This document shows positions 16,024 to 24,872 of a DNA stretch of 31,707 nucleotides, one piece after another. The stretch is from DAOTZR01 sp034432595 (lineage in GTDB: Bacteria; Chloroflexota; Anaerolineae; B4-G1; SLSP01): positions 1 to 31,707 of the forward strand of contig DAOUBT010000085.1 in the NCBI GenBank assembly GCA_034432595.1, read 5' to 3'. Numbering within the stretch: the first letter of the stretch is position 1; the number at the start of each line of letters is the position of its first letter. The translations under genes and the position numbers were made by a program. The notes below the pieces were generated by a model. The model ran no database searches. It was not told the origin of the DNA and saw nothing but the letters and a program-made list of their open reading frames with translations.

Positions 16024-16054
16024 ACCGTGCCCTGCCATCCAGACAGGGCACGGT
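16024..16054 (+). terminator. hairpin terminator of glnA
   Basis: A perfect 11-bp stem (ACCGTGCCCTG, 16024-16034, with 16044-16054) and 9-base loop lies nine bases after the glnA stop. The following GTTCATTT is only weakly U-rich. Confidence 0.65.
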
Positions 16055-16060
16055 GTTCAT

Positions 16061-16089
16061 TTGGCATAGCCGTTATTTTGTGGTATGCT
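16061..16089 (+). promoter_or_regulatory. promoter of the phosphohexomutase gene
   Basis: TTGGCA (16061-16066) and TATGCT (16084-16089) are 17 bases apart, just after the glnA terminator. Confidence 0.6.
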
Positions 16090-16172
16090 CTGCGCACCGG
16101 TCATCCAAACGGCCCGACGCCGTTCCAGGCCAGACCGCAAGCCAGGAAATCGAGGATTTAGCAGGAGGAGAT

Positions 16173-17600
16173 ATGGCTATTCATTTCGGCACCGACGGGT
16201 GGCGTGCCGTCATCAGCGATACGTTTACGTTCGAAAATGTGCGCCTTGTCGCTCAGGCCATTGCCGATCACGTGTGGGAAGTCACCACGCGCGAAAAACC
16301 CGAAGTCGTCATCGGCTTCGATACGCGCTTCCTTTCCGACCGTTACGCGACCGAAGTCGCCCGCGTCATGGCGGGGAACGGCATCATCGCCCACCTTACC
16401 CGTGCCGACACCCCCACCCCCGTTGTGTCCTACGCGGTCTACGCCATGAAAGCGGAATTGGGCGTGATGATTACCGCCAGTCACAACCCTCCGCGCTACA
16501 ACGGCATCAAGCTCAAGGCCAACTTCGGCGGTTCGGCTTTGCCGGAGGAGTGCAAACGGGTGGAGCTGCTGCTCGATAACAATCAGCGGCAGGGACGCGG
16601 CCCCAATTTAATGGATTATCAGCAGGCGGTACGGCAGGACCTCATCCGCCGCTTTGACCCCAACTGGAGCTACTACGAACACATTACCAGACTGCTCAAC
16701 ATGGATGCGATTTCCGCTGCGGAACTGCGCGTCATCGCGGATGCGATGTACGGCGCAGGGCGCGGCGCCTTCCGCGACCTGCTCAGTCGCACCCGCTGCC
16801 GCCTGCACGAAATCCGCGGCGAGATGAACCCCGGCTTCGGCGGCATCCATCCCGAACCCATCGCCCACTACCTGCAGGCTCTGGCCGCCGCCGTCAAGGC
16901 CGAGCACGCGGACGTAGGTCTGGCCACCGACGGGGACGCGGACCGCATCGGCGCGATGGATGCGCAGGGGAACTTCGTGGATCCCCATCACATTTTCGCC
17001 CTCTCGCTCAAACACCTCGTGGAACGGCGCGGTTGGACCGGAGCGGCGGTGGTGCGCACCGTCTCCACCACGCGCATGATTGACCGCCTGGCCCAGCGGT
17101 ACGGCCTCAAGCTTTACGAGACCCCCGTCGGCTTTAACCACATTGCCGACTACATGATGAGCGATGACATCCTCATCGGCGGCGAGGAATCCGGCGGCAT
17201 TTCGATTAAAGGCCACATTCCCGAAGGGGACGGCATCATCATGGGCATGTTGCTGTTGGAGATTATGGCCTCCGAGCGCGCGCCCCTGCATGAAATCATC
17301 GCGCGCCTGCAAAAAGAGGTCGGCCCTGCCGTGTACGCGCGCCGTGACATCGCCCTGCAGCGTCCCATCTCCAAGAAGGACATGGTAGCGCGCCTCACGC
17401 AGGAACCGCCAGCGCAGCTCGCCGGCCAGAGCATCCGCGAGATCATCACCCTTGACGGCGTGAAATACGTCCTCGCGGATGACGCCTGGCTGCTCATCCG
17501 CCCCTCCGGCACCGAACCCGTGCTGCGCGTCTATGCCGAAGGCCGCAGCGCGGATGAAGTCGAAGCCCTTATCGCCTATGGTGAGGCGCTGGCAAGCTGA
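16173..17600 (+). CDS. phosphoglucomutase/phosphomannomutase family protein
   Basis: An alpha-D-phosphohexomutase of 475 residues that interconverts hexose 1- and 6-phosphates via a phosphoserine. The active-site TASHN is at 101-105 (Ser103), the metal loop DGDADR at 253-258, the sugar loop GEESGG at 337-342 and the phosphate-binding RPSGTEP at 443-449. The open frame extends back to 16053 across the promoter; ATG 16173 with AGGAGGAG upstream starts the conserved FGTDGWR and is chosen. Glucose 1-phosphate supply for GlgC is a plausible role, but glucose versus mannose or glucosamine preference is not visible. Confidence 0.93.
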   Translation: MAIHFGTDGWRAVISDTFTFENVRLVAQAIADHVWEVTTREKPEVVIGFDTRFLSDRYATEVARVMAGNGIIAHLTRADTPTPVVSYAVYAMKAELGVMITASHNPPRYNGIKLKANFGGSALPEECKRVELLLDNNQRQGRGPNLMDYQQAVRQDLIRRFDPNWSYYEHITRLLNMDAISAAELRVIADAMYGAGRGAFRDLLSRTRCRLHEIRGEMNPGFGGIHPEPIAHYLQALAAAVKAEHADVGLATDGDADRIGAMDAQGNFVDPHHIFALSLKHLVERRGWTGAAVVRTVSTTRMIDRLAQRYGLKLYETPVGFNHIADYMMSDDILIGGEESGGISIKGHIPEGDGIIMGMLLLEIMASERAPLHEIIARLQKEVGPAVYARRDIALQRPISKKDMVARLTQEPPAQLAGQSIREIITLDGVKYVLADDAWLLIRPSGTEPVLRVYAEGRSADEVEALIAYGEALAS

Positions 17601-17652
17601 TTGCCAGGCTACTCAGGAACTGTTGTAAATCCTCTCCCGCAATCCAAAGGCC

Positions 17653-17735
<83 letters not shown>

Positions 17736-17742
17736 GCCCCAT

Positions 17743-17770
17743 TTGACGGTTCATGCGTTTCACTTATAAT
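17743..17770 (+). promoter_or_regulatory. promoter of tRNA-Leu
   Basis: TTGACG (17743-17748) and consensus TATAAT (17765-17770) are 16 bases apart, ending nine bases before the mature tRNA. Confidence 0.8.
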
Positions 17771-17779
17771 ACCCGCCGT

Positions 17780-17861
17780 GGGGAAGTGTCGGAACGGGCA
17801 GACGAGCGTGACTTAGGATCACGTGCCGTAAGGCGTGCGGGTTCAAGTCCCGCCTTCCCCA
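17780..17861 (+). tRNA. tRNA-Leu (anticodon UAG)
   Basis: An 82-base class II tRNA. The acceptor stem GGGGAAG (17780-17786) pairs with CTTCCCC (17854-17860), with discriminator A. The anticodon stem CGTGA/TCACG encloses loop CTTAGGA, giving anticodon TAG, which reads CUN leucine codons, mainly CUA. A long variable arm (TGCCGTAAGGCG) and a T-arm GCGGG-TTCAAGT-CCCGC are present. The CCA end is not fully encoded (ACCT follows). Confidence 0.95.
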
Positions 17862-17862
17862 C

Positions 17863-20073
17863 CTACAACAAGCGCAACTGACTCCCATCCCGCTCCATCA
17901 AGGGGTCAAGGCCAACATACGACTCCAACGCCGCGCGCGTCTGCAACTCCTCCACCATGCGCCGCAGCAAGCGAAACTTCACCACCACCCAGCCCTCGCG
18001 TTCCATGCGCGCGCGCAAGGCCGTATCCTGCGCGAAACGCCAGGCCAGCAACGCCGCCCGACTTCCCGGCATCACCAGCACGCGCCGACACCCCGGCGGC
18101 GCGGACAGGGCCATCACCTCCGAGAGCGCCGCGCTTATGACTACGCGAAAAGCATACCGTGGTGCTGACTCCTCCCATAGCACATCCCAACCCGGCGCGA
18201 AACCCAGATGAAAGCCCAACCGCTCCCCCAACGCCGCCAGCCAACCACGGCACTGCCGCACCTCCGCCTCGCGCAGCGAGGGCTGATCCTCGGCACGCAA
18301 CCGCAAGCGCCCCTCCGCATCCGGCTCCGCATACGCCGCGATGCACGCCTCCACCAGCTCCGGCTCCGGCGTGAGCACCCCCGGAAAGCGCGCGTAGAGA
18401 GCAGCGCGCAACGCCGCCGGCGTCCAGGACGATGGCGCGCGCAACAAAGCCAGCAGCTCCGCCTCCACGCGCTCGCACAACGGCGGCGCCGCCTCGTGCC
18501 CCTCCGTCAGGCTCAAACGCTTTTCGGGCGATTCCACCCACGGTCCACTGGGCCGCGCAGCGCGCAGCAGGCGTGGGGCCTGTTCTTTTTGGCTGATGAG
18601 GGTACACGCCTGCGCCACGTCCGCCGCGGTGGGTTGCCCGCGCGCTCGCAACACGCTTTCGACGTCCCGCGCCTCCGCCCCTGCGGCCAGGGCGCCTTCC
18701 AGCCCACGGGACGGCGGCGCGCTCCGTCCCTTGCCCGCGCCGACGCGCTCCCCACGCTCCGCGCCACCTCCCTCCGCCCCGGCGTCACCCACATCCGCCC
18801 CCCCTGCCACCCCCAGGGTGAGACGTGCCCCCGCCGCCGTGACCGACCAGGCCAGGGTGTTCAGGCCCGCATCCGCCGCCGCCGCGACGCCCGCCGCCAG
18901 CGCGGGCAGGTTGAGGCCCGGCGTGTGCAATAGCCAAAGCCCGCCGGGACGCAGGTAGGGGCGCAGACTGCGCAGCGTCAGAGCCAGCGCCCGCCGTGAC
19001 CACTCCCAATCCATGCGCCGCCGGTCCAGAAACGTGAGCAGGCCCGCCGGCGCCGGTTCGTCCCACAACCAGCAGTGCCAGAGCGCGCTCAAAGCCCAGT
19101 ACAGGGCGTTCGGCACAGGCGGATGAACGAGGATGCCATCCAACGCCCCCGGCGCCAGCAAGGGGCGCAGCTTGCGCAAGGGCCAGTTGAGGAGCAGGTA
19201 TCCCGGCGCGGAGGTCGCCAAAAGCGCTTCCAGAGAGGGCTGCGGCGCTCCGATGTCCGCCGTCGTGGCTTGAAGCAGTTCCTGCCGCGCCTCCAGAAGC
19301 AGCGTTTCGGGGTTGATTTCCAGCCACTGCGCGGGGAGATGGAAGCTGCGCGGCGGGGTCTCGTTCCAAAGCCGCGTGCTGCGATCGCACAGGGTGACGA
19401 GCAGGGCGCGTGCCGCAAGGCGCTCGGTTTCATCGCGCAGGGTGATGATGCGGGGGATGAGGTCCATCAAGACGCTGAGCACGCGCGGCGCGTAGAGCGC
19501 GAGCAATTCGCGCAGGGCCGGTTCTTGCTCCGGCGCCTGCAGGGTGGCGCGGCGCAAGGCAAGATGATAGGCCGGGCTGCTGCTTTTGAAGCGCTGCAAA
19601 GCCTGCGCATCCTCCGCGTCGGTCTCGCCCTCGCTCAGACCGCAGAGGGCACAGCGCACTTGTTTGCGCACGGGGCCATCGCCCTCGCGCTCCCAGAGGA
19701 AGCGTTGCGCCACCCCCACCCGTCCACAGCGCGGACAACGGCTGCGGTACAGGTCGCGGATGTGGTGGACAAGAGGGCGGTCGCCTTTAGGGCGGTCGAG
19801 CAGGTGCGCAAGAGCGGCATTGATGGCAGCTTCGGGCAGCGGATGCAGGGCGTGTTGAAGGGCAAGGTGGGTGAAGGGGTTGAGGTTGACGGCGATGACA
19901 CGGCAACCGGCGGAGACCAGCTCGCGCACGTAAGCGGGGTTGCCGGTGCCCACGTCGAGCCACAACCCGCCGCCGGGGACGCAGGCCAGGGCTTCGTGAA
20001 TCTCCGCCGGGCGGTAGTGGCCCAGGGGCGGAGCCGCAGGTCGTAGCGTCCCCGGCAGCGCGAACCAGCTCAT
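17863..20073 (-). CDS. large DNA-methylase-like protein with zinc ribbon, probably catalytically degenerate
   Basis: A 736-residue protein with a Rossmann-type start (LWLDVGTGNPAYV, 37-49; NLNP, 63-66), an inserted four-cysteine ribbon (C113/C116 and C141/C144), and a segment ILVHPPVPNALYWALSALW (314-332). The order, with a zinc ribbon between the SAM motif and the DPPY-like motif, recalls the adenine-specific methylases with Zn-ribbon (COG1743/DUF1156 type). The equivalents of DPFAG and DPPY read DVGTG and HPPV, so methyl transfer is doubtful. Residues about 421-470 are Gly/Ala-rich low complexity; the C-terminal 200 residues form another, unrecognised domain. Its ATG overlaps the thioredoxin-like stop by four bases (ATGA). 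Confidence 0.6.
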   Translation of the reverse strand: MSWFALPGTLRPAAPPLGHYRPAEIHEALACVPGGGLWLDVGTGNPAYVRELVSAGCRVIAVNLNPFTHLALQHALHPLPEAAINAALAHLLDRPKGDRPLVHHIRDLYRSRCPRCGRVGVAQRFLWEREGDGPVRKQVRCALCGLSEGETDAEDAQALQRFKSSSPAYHLALRRATLQAPEQEPALRELLALYAPRVLSVLMDLIPRIITLRDETERLAARALLVTLCDRSTRLWNETPPRSFHLPAQWLEINPETLLLEARQELLQATTADIGAPQPSLEALLATSAPGYLLLNWPLRKLRPLLAPGALDGILVHPPVPNALYWALSALWHCWLWDEPAPAGLLTFLDRRRMDWEWSRRALALTLRSLRPYLRPGGLWLLHTPGLNLPALAAGVAAAADAGLNTLAWSVTAAGARLTLGVAGGADVGDAGAEGGGAERGERVGAGKGRSAPPSRGLEGALAAGAEARDVESVLRARGQPTAADVAQACTLISQKEQAPRLLRAARPSGPWVESPEKRLSLTEGHEAAPPLCERVEAELLALLRAPSSWTPAALRAALYARFPGVLTPEPELVEACIAAYAEPDAEGRLRLRAEDQPSLREAEVRQCRGWLAALGERLGFHLGFAPGWDVLWEESAPRYAFRVVISAALSEVMALSAPPGCRRVLVMPGSRAALLAWRFAQDTALRARMEREGWVVVKFRLLRRMVEELQTRAALESYVGLDPLMERDGSQLRLL

Positions 20074-20498
20074 GGCGTCGAGTTCTTCGCCGCTGCTAAG
20101 GCGAATTCGAGTTCCGTCACCTGAGGCGGGCCGTAGCTCATGTACACCATCTCGCCCGCGCCGTTGGTGATGATGAAGGCTGGCGTGCCAGCAATGGACC
20201 AGCGCGCAGCTAATTGCTGCCCCACCGGATCGGCCACGTCAATGCGTAACACTGTCGCGCGTCCGGCCAGGCTTTGTTCAAGGCGGTCTACCGTCGGTTT
20301 GGAGGCCAGGCAAATGCTGCAACGGTTGGAGTAGAATTCGATGAGGGTAGGTTGTCCGCTGCGCAGACGCGCGTCAAATTCCGCCACGGAGTCCAGCGGT
20401 GTGCCCGGTGTGCGTAGAATCAACCACGCGATGCCCAGACCCAGGACCACGAGCAGCGTAAGCCAGTTTTCCCGTACAAAACGTTTCATTGCTTCCAT
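20070..20498 (-). CDS. membrane-anchored thioredoxin-like protein
   Basis: A 142-residue protein with an N-terminal membrane anchor (residues about 12-28, LTLLVVLGLGIAWLI) and a thioredoxin fold facing outside. The redox motif is CSIC (C60-C63) in FYSNRCSIC rather than WCGPC, and the cis-proline loop is GTPAF (104-108). The likely role is a thiol-disulfide carrier at the membrane; partner unknown. A GTG four codons upstream is in frame, but ATG 20498 has GGGAG five bases upstream. It is translationally coupled to the methylase-like gene. Confidence 0.8.
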   Translation of the reverse strand: MEAMKRFVRENWLTLLVVLGLGIAWLILRTPGTPLDSVAEFDARLRSGQPTLIEFYSNRCSICLASKPTVDRLEQSLAGRATVLRIDVADPVGQQLAARWSIAGTPAFIITNGAGEMVYMSYGPPQVTELEFALAAAKNSTP

Positions 20499-20533
20499 GT
20501 CAGCTCCCACAATATTGATGATAAAGTATCTGT

Positions 20534-20562
20534 ATTTTATACTAAATTCGCGGAATCGTCAA
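20534..20562 (-). promoter_or_regulatory. promoter of the thioredoxin-like/methylase-like operon
   Basis: Minus-strand TTGACG (20557-20562) and TAAAAT (20534-20539) are 17 bases apart; an overlapping TATAAA at spacing 15 is an alternative -10. Confidence 0.55.
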
Positions 20563-20581
20563 AGATGCCACTCCCAGTTTC

Positions 20582-21064
20582 GGGGTAGGCAACGGCAATG
20601 CCGTCGCCTACCCGTCGCCTACCCTGGTTTGAACCCGCGCCGGGGGCCATGCTCTCCGCTTCCCGCTCCCAGCTTCCAGTTGCCAGCTCCCAGCCCTCAG
20701 TTTGTGCCAAAGTCCACGGGTGGGCAAGGGCAATGCCGTCGCCTACCCATCGCCTACCCCCGGTTTGAACCCGCGCAGGGCGACCGTACTCTAAGCTTTT
20801 TGCTCCCAGCTTCCAGTTGACAGCTCCCAGTCCTCAGTTTCTGGCCAAAGTCCAGGGGTGGGCGACGGCAGTGCCGTCGCCCACCCCGCGTTGCCGTCGC
20901 CTACCCGCGTTGCCGTCGCCTACCCCGGTTTGAACCCGCACCGGGCGACCGTGCTCTCCGCTTCCCGCTCCCAGCTTCCAACATCCAGCTTCCAGTTGCC
21001 AGCTTCCAGCACTCAGTTTGTGCCAAAGTCCAGGGGTGGACGACGGCAATGCCGTCGTCCACCC
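20582..21064. repeat. composite palindromic repeat, four tandem copies
   Basis: Four copies of a unit of about 135-180 bp fill the gap between the thioredoxin-like and fix operons. Each unit has a palindrome (GGGTAGGCAACGGC-AAT-GCCGTCGCCTACCC in copy 1, split here by its loop), a half-copy GTCGCCTACCC, GGTTTGAACCCGCGCCGGG, a polypyrimidine stretch with CTTCCAGTTGCCAGCTCCCAG, and CAGTTTGTGCCAAAGTCCA. Palindromes start near 20583, 20718, 20856 and 21034; the last is a perfect 14-bp stem. No gene was found in 20511-21131. Confidence 0.9.
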
Positions 21065-21079
21065 GGTTTGAACAACAAA

Positions 21080-21111
21080 CCAGCCGCCCATGAGCAAGCA
21101 CGGGCGGCTGG
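21080..21111 (-). terminator. terminator of the fixABCX operon
   Basis: CCAGCCGCCC (21080-21089) pairs perfectly with GGGCGGCTGG (21102-21111) over 10 bp with a 12-base loop, about 20 bases after the fixX stop. On the minus strand it is followed by TTTGTTGTT. Confidence 0.75.
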
Positions 21112-21131
21112 CAAAGGGCGAGACGGTGTGG

Positions 21132-21482
21132 TTAGCCGAACTTGTAGGCTACGCCGAAACCACCGCGCGGCAGCTTCCAGCCGATGTTGGAGTACGGGCA
21201 GCCCACGCGGCAGCTTCCGCACTCCACGCAGGCCTGATAACCCACCTGAATCTTGCCATCGGCGGCGAGGGTGTACACGCCCACCGGGCAGAAGTACAGG
21301 CAGGGCTTGTATTGGCAGCGCGCGCACACTGCCTGATCCTTAATCCACAGATGGGCCTGCTCTTCATCCACGAAATATTTGAGCGTCATGAGCAGGTCAT
21401 CCACGTAGACCGTGGGCAGGCTATCCTTCAACTCCTTGGGGAGTTCCTTCGCCGTGAATGCGTCACCTTTTTTCATCGCCAT
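21132..21482 (-). CDS. fixX: FixX-type ferredoxin-like protein
   Basis: A 116-residue ferredoxin-like partner of FixC. Two cysteine groups are visible, C53/C56/C61/C65 (CARCQYKPCLYFCP) and C85/C88/C91/C95 (CVECGSCRVGCP), so it can hold one or two iron-sulfur clusters. The region KPCLYFCPVGVYTLAADGKIQVGYQACVEC, read here as positions 60-88, fits the FixX/ETF-QO ferredoxin-like family, and the protein is slightly longer than usual (about 97). The ATG is one base past the fixC stop. It is the last gene of fixABCX and precedes a hairpin terminator. Confidence 0.9.
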   Translation of the reverse strand: MAMKKGDAFTAKELPKELKDSLPTVYVDDLLMTLKYFVDEEQAHLWIKDQAVCARCQYKPCLYFCPVGVYTLAADGKIQVGYQACVECGSCRVGCPYSNIGWKLPRGGFGVAYKFG

Positions 21483-21483
21483 T

Positions 21484-22830
21484 TTACCACCCCATCACCG
21501 AACGACCCATGGCGATAATGTCTCCTGCCGCCTTGAACAGAGGACGCCGTTGGGTCAGAGCTGCGAGAATGTTCTTGTAGAGCTGCTTCTTGGGCGTGCC
21601 GTAAGCGCTGAAGAAGTTGCCCAGCGCGTCGTTGACGAAGCGCGGGTACACGTCCATGAAGTGCGGATGCTGCTCCAGGAAGTGCGAGAAGTTGCGATAT
21701 TGCTGCAGGTCCTGCAGGATAAAGCTCTGGCGCAGGCGATCCTCGTAGCGAGACATGGTCCTGGCCGAGAAGTCGCCGCGGCTGTGGGCTTCGACGGCGG
21801 TCTCGCCGGCCAGTTTGCCCGCGATGATGGCCATGTTCGTGCCTTCCCAGTGCAGGGCGTTGACCATCGCCGCCGCATCGCCGGCCACCATGGCACCGGC
21901 CGTGTAGCGTTTGGGCATGTCGCGCCAGCCGCCTTCGGGGATGAGGTGCGCGCCGTATTCCACGAGCTGTCCCCCTTCCACCAGCGGCGCAATCGCGGGA
22001 TGCGCCAGGTAGCGCTGCAGCACGTCGTAGGGCTTGAGGCGATACTCGGCCAGCACGTCCAGCATCATGCCCAGGCCCACGGAGATGCTATCTTTGTTCG
22101 TGTACACGAAGCCCATGCCCAGTAGCCCCAGCGAAACATCGCCCAGCACGGAAACGGCCAGGCCCTGATTTTCGTCCGTCAGGCCAAACCGCGCCTGAAT
22201 GACCTCTTTGGGCAGGGAAATGACCTGCTTGAAGCCCAGCGCCATGTGGGCCGGCTCCAGGTCATGGTCAATCAGGCCCAGTTTCTGCGTGAGCAGGTTG
22301 TTCACCCCCTCGCAGACGATGACCACCGGCGCGTAAATCTCGCCCTGCGGGCGGTCGGTATGCACACCGATGACGGCGCCCTCGCTATCGCGGATAAAGT
22401 CCACCACCGTGGTTTTGGGGATGAGGAGCGCGCCAGCTTTCTGCGCCTGCTCGGCCCACCAGGGATCGAAGCGCGCGCGCAGCGTGGTATAAGCATCCGC
22501 CGGCTTGCGATCCAGCTTTCCACCCTGCACCGTCATGCGCGTCATGCCGCCATCCGGATTGAGGAACCAGAACCCGGCCTCAGTGACGGGGCGCTCAAAG
22601 GGCGGATTCAGCTCCATGAAGTTGGGGACAAGCTCCTCGATGGCGTGGGTGTAGATGGCCCCGCCGAAGTAGTTTTTGCCGCCGGGCTTCTGCCCGCGCT
22701 CGATCAGGGCGACGTTCAGACCCTTACGCGCGGCGACCATCGCCGCCGCCGATCCGGCCAGTCCCGCCCCGACCACAATCACATCAAAGCGGATTGCGTC
22801 TTTCTTTGCAGACGACTCATGATGCGTCAT
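21484..22830 (-). CDS. fixC: FixC, electron transfer flavoprotein-quinone oxidoreductase family
   Basis: A 448-residue FAD protein that takes electrons from the FixAB flavoprotein and, with FixX, passes them to the quinone pool. The dinucleotide motif VVGAGLAGSAAAMVAA lies at about 20-35, followed by ERGQKPGGKNYFGGAIY typical of FixC/ETF-QO. Later motifs include VAGDAAAMVNALHWEGTNMA for FAD. AGGAGG lies eight bases before ATG 22830, and the start overlaps the fixB stop by four bases (ATGA). Confidence 0.94.
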   Translation of the reverse strand: MTHHESSAKKDAIRFDVIVVGAGLAGSAAAMVAARKGLNVALIERGQKPGGKNYFGGAIYTHAIEELVPNFMELNPPFERPVTEAGFWFLNPDGGMTRMTVQGGKLDRKPADAYTTLRARFDPWWAEQAQKAGALLIPKTTVVDFIRDSEGAVIGVHTDRPQGEIYAPVVIVCEGVNNLLTQKLGLIDHDLEPAHMALGFKQVISLPKEVIQARFGLTDENQGLAVSVLGDVSLGLLGMGFVYTNKDSISVGLGMMLDVLAEYRLKPYDVLQRYLAHPAIAPLVEGGQLVEYGAHLIPEGGWRDMPKRYTAGAMVAGDAAAMVNALHWEGTNMAIIAGKLAGETAVEAHSRGDFSARTMSRYEDRLRQSFILQDLQQYRNFSHFLEQHPHFMDVYPRFVNDALGNFFSAYGTPKKQLYKNILAALTQRRPLFKAAGDIIAMGRSVMGW

Positions 22831-23870
22831 GCCTTAGCCTCCTTAAGCGCCCGAATCTGCTGAATCATTTCCGGAATGACCTGATACAAATCGCCCACGA
22901 TGCCCACATCCGCCACGTCGAAGATGGGCGCCTTGGGGTCGCTGTTGATGGCGATGATGAAATCCGCGTTCTGCATCCCGACTTTGTGCTGCAGAGCGCC
23001 GGAGATGCCCGCCGCAATGTAGAGCTTCGGACGCACAGTTCTGCCGGTCTGCCCCACCTGATGCGCGTAGCTGATCCAGCCCGCATCCACGCAGGGGCGC
23101 GAGGCGCCGACGACACCGCCCAGCTCGTCCGCCAGCTCCTGCAAGAGTTTGAAGCCTTCGGGACCACCCAGACCGCGGCCACCGGCGACAATCACATCCG
23201 CATATTCAATGTTGACGCTTTCGCCTTTGGCGTGGATGAATTCCAGGATGCAGGCTCTCGCGTCTTCCTCGGCTATGCTCACATCCTCGCGGATGATTTC
23301 ACCCTTCGCATCGGGGTTGTAGGGCGGCATGGGGAAAACGCGCGGGCGCACGCTCGACATCTGCGGCAGGGCGTTGCGGCACAGGATGGTCGCCAGAATG
23401 TTGCCGCCAAAGGCGGGACGGGTGGCCAGCAGGACTTTGCGCGATGCGCCCTTGACCTCTTCCATCTCCAGCCCTGTGCAGTCCGCAGTGAGGCCGGTGC
23501 GCAGGGAGGTCGCGACCGCGCCCGCCAGGTCACGGCCCAGGGTGGTCGCGCCCAGCAGGAAGACCTCCGGCTTATGTTTCTTCGCCACGGCGACAATGCC
23601 GTTGGTGTAGGGGCAGTTGCGATAGTGCTTGAAGACCGGTGAATCCAGCAAATAAACGCGGTCCGCGCCATATTTGATGGCTTCGTGGGCGATGGGTTCA
23701 ACCTCGTAGCCCAGGAGAACGCCTTCCACGGCGACAGTGTCCCCGGCAGCACGCGCTTCGTCCTCAACCTGCGAGGCCAGACGCCGGGCAACGCCCAAAA
23801 GCTCCCACGAAACGGGATGCACCTGTCCGTTTTCCTGTTCGATAAAGACCCAGAATTTGCGCTCTGCCAT
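22827..23870 (-). CDS. fixB: electron transfer flavoprotein alpha subunit (FixB)
   Basis: A 347-residue FAD-binding ETF alpha subunit. The family signature lies near the C-terminus: KLYIAAGISGALQHKVGMQ followed by NADFIIAINSDPKAPIF and DVADVGIVGD. The N-terminal domain starts KFWVFIEQENGQVHPVSWELLG. It pairs with FixA to form the ETF that feeds FixC. The ATG shares one base with the fixA TAA (TAATG). Length and motifs are normal. Confidence 0.95.
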   Translation of the reverse strand: MAERKFWVFIEQENGQVHPVSWELLGVARRLASQVEDEARAAGDTVAVEGVLLGYEVEPIAHEAIKYGADRVYLLDSPVFKHYRNCPYTNGIVAVAKKHKPEVFLLGATTLGRDLAGAVATSLRTGLTADCTGLEMEEVKGASRKVLLATRPAFGGNILATILCRNALPQMSSVRPRVFPMPPYNPDAKGEIIREDVSIAEEDARACILEFIHAKGESVNIEYADVIVAGGRGLGGPEGFKLLQELADELGGVVGASRPCVDAGWISYAHQVGQTGRTVRPKLYIAAGISGALQHKVGMQNADFIIAINSDPKAPIFDVADVGIVGDLYQVIPEMIQQIRALKEAKA

Positions 23871-24709
23871 TATGCGCCTCCCAAAATGGATGTGAGCACG
23901 CCGCTTGCCTGCGCCTTTTGCAGGGCGTAGCGGACGGCTTCAGCAACGCCCATCTCGCGCGCGTTGATTTTCTCGCCGGGTTCCGGCAGCGGGGGCGTGC
24001 TCTGCTTGTACACCACCGTGGGCGAGCCTTTCACGCCGATTTGATTGGGGTCAAAGGTGCAATGTCCGCTTTCCGTCGTCCACATCTCCGGCTCATAGCG
24101 CAAGGAGCGCAGCAGGTCCGGCAGCGGGGCATAGGGGATTTCGGCAATGTCCTTTTCGCAGGTCACGGCTGCCGGCAGAGGCACTTCGACGACCTCCGTC
24201 CAGCGCTCGGTCTTGCGTTCGACGACGGCGCGCCGCTCTTCCAGGTCAATGGTGCGGATGCCCACCGCGTAGGTGAGGATGGGCCATCCCAGGCGCGCGG
24301 CAACGCCCGGCCCGACCTGTGCCGTATCGCCATCAATGGCCTGCTTGCCGAAAAAGACCATGTCAATTGGCTCTTTCTCGTGGATGGCCTGAATGACCTG
24401 CGCCAGAACGTAAGACGTGGCCAGGGTATCCGCGCCACCGAATTTGCGGTCCGAGATGAGGATGCTGCGATCGGCACCCAGCTCAATGGCTTCCCGCAGG
24501 GAAGCCACGGCGGCAGGCGGCCCCATCGAGATGACGGTCACCTTGCCCCCCAGCTTGCGCTTCCACTCCACCGCAGCGGCGAGGGCGTGCGCATCGTAGG
24601 GGTTCATAATCGCCGGCACACCTTCCCGCACCAGATTGCCCGTCGCCGGGTCAATGCGGATGTTGGTCGTGTCCGGCACTTGCTTGATGGCTACCAGCGC
24701 GTGGAACAA
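23870..24709 (-). CDS. fixA: electron transfer flavoprotein beta subunit (FixA)
   Basis: A 279-residue ETF beta subunit with LVAIKQVPDTTNIRIDP at the start, MNPYDAHALAAAVEWK (nucleotide region), and FFGKQAIDGDTAQVGPGVA. The start appears to be TTG at 24709: AGGAGGT lies five bases upstream and no better ATG precedes the conserved start. It heads the coupled fixA-fixB-fixC-fixX operon. In some bacteria FixABCX bifurcates electrons from NADH to quinone and ferredoxin; whether this one does cannot be decided by eye. Confidence 0.94.
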   Translation of the reverse strand: MFHALVAIKQVPDTTNIRIDPATGNLVREGVPAIMNPYDAHALAAAVEWKRKLGGKVTVISMGPPAAVASLREAIELGADRSILISDRKFGGADTLATSYVLAQVIQAIHEKEPIDMVFFGKQAIDGDTAQVGPGVAARLGWPILTYAVGIRTIDLEERRAVVERKTERWTEVVEVPLPAAVTCEKDIAEIPYAPLPDLLRSLRYEPEMWTTESGHCTFDPNQIGVKGSPTVVYKQSTPPLPEPGEKINAREMGVAEAVRYALQKAQASGVLTSILGGA

Positions 24710-24872
24710 AGGACACCTCCTTCTGAAGTCAAAAAAGTCTAAGCGTCAAAGGTTCAGCTTTTCCCAAACCTGACCATAACCTGCGCCACAAATTATGAGG
24801 AGGGCACCAGGAACCTTAAAAGGTCCGTCTTGAAGGCAAAGTCAACCGCCCAACAGCCGCTTGCCGCGCCCT

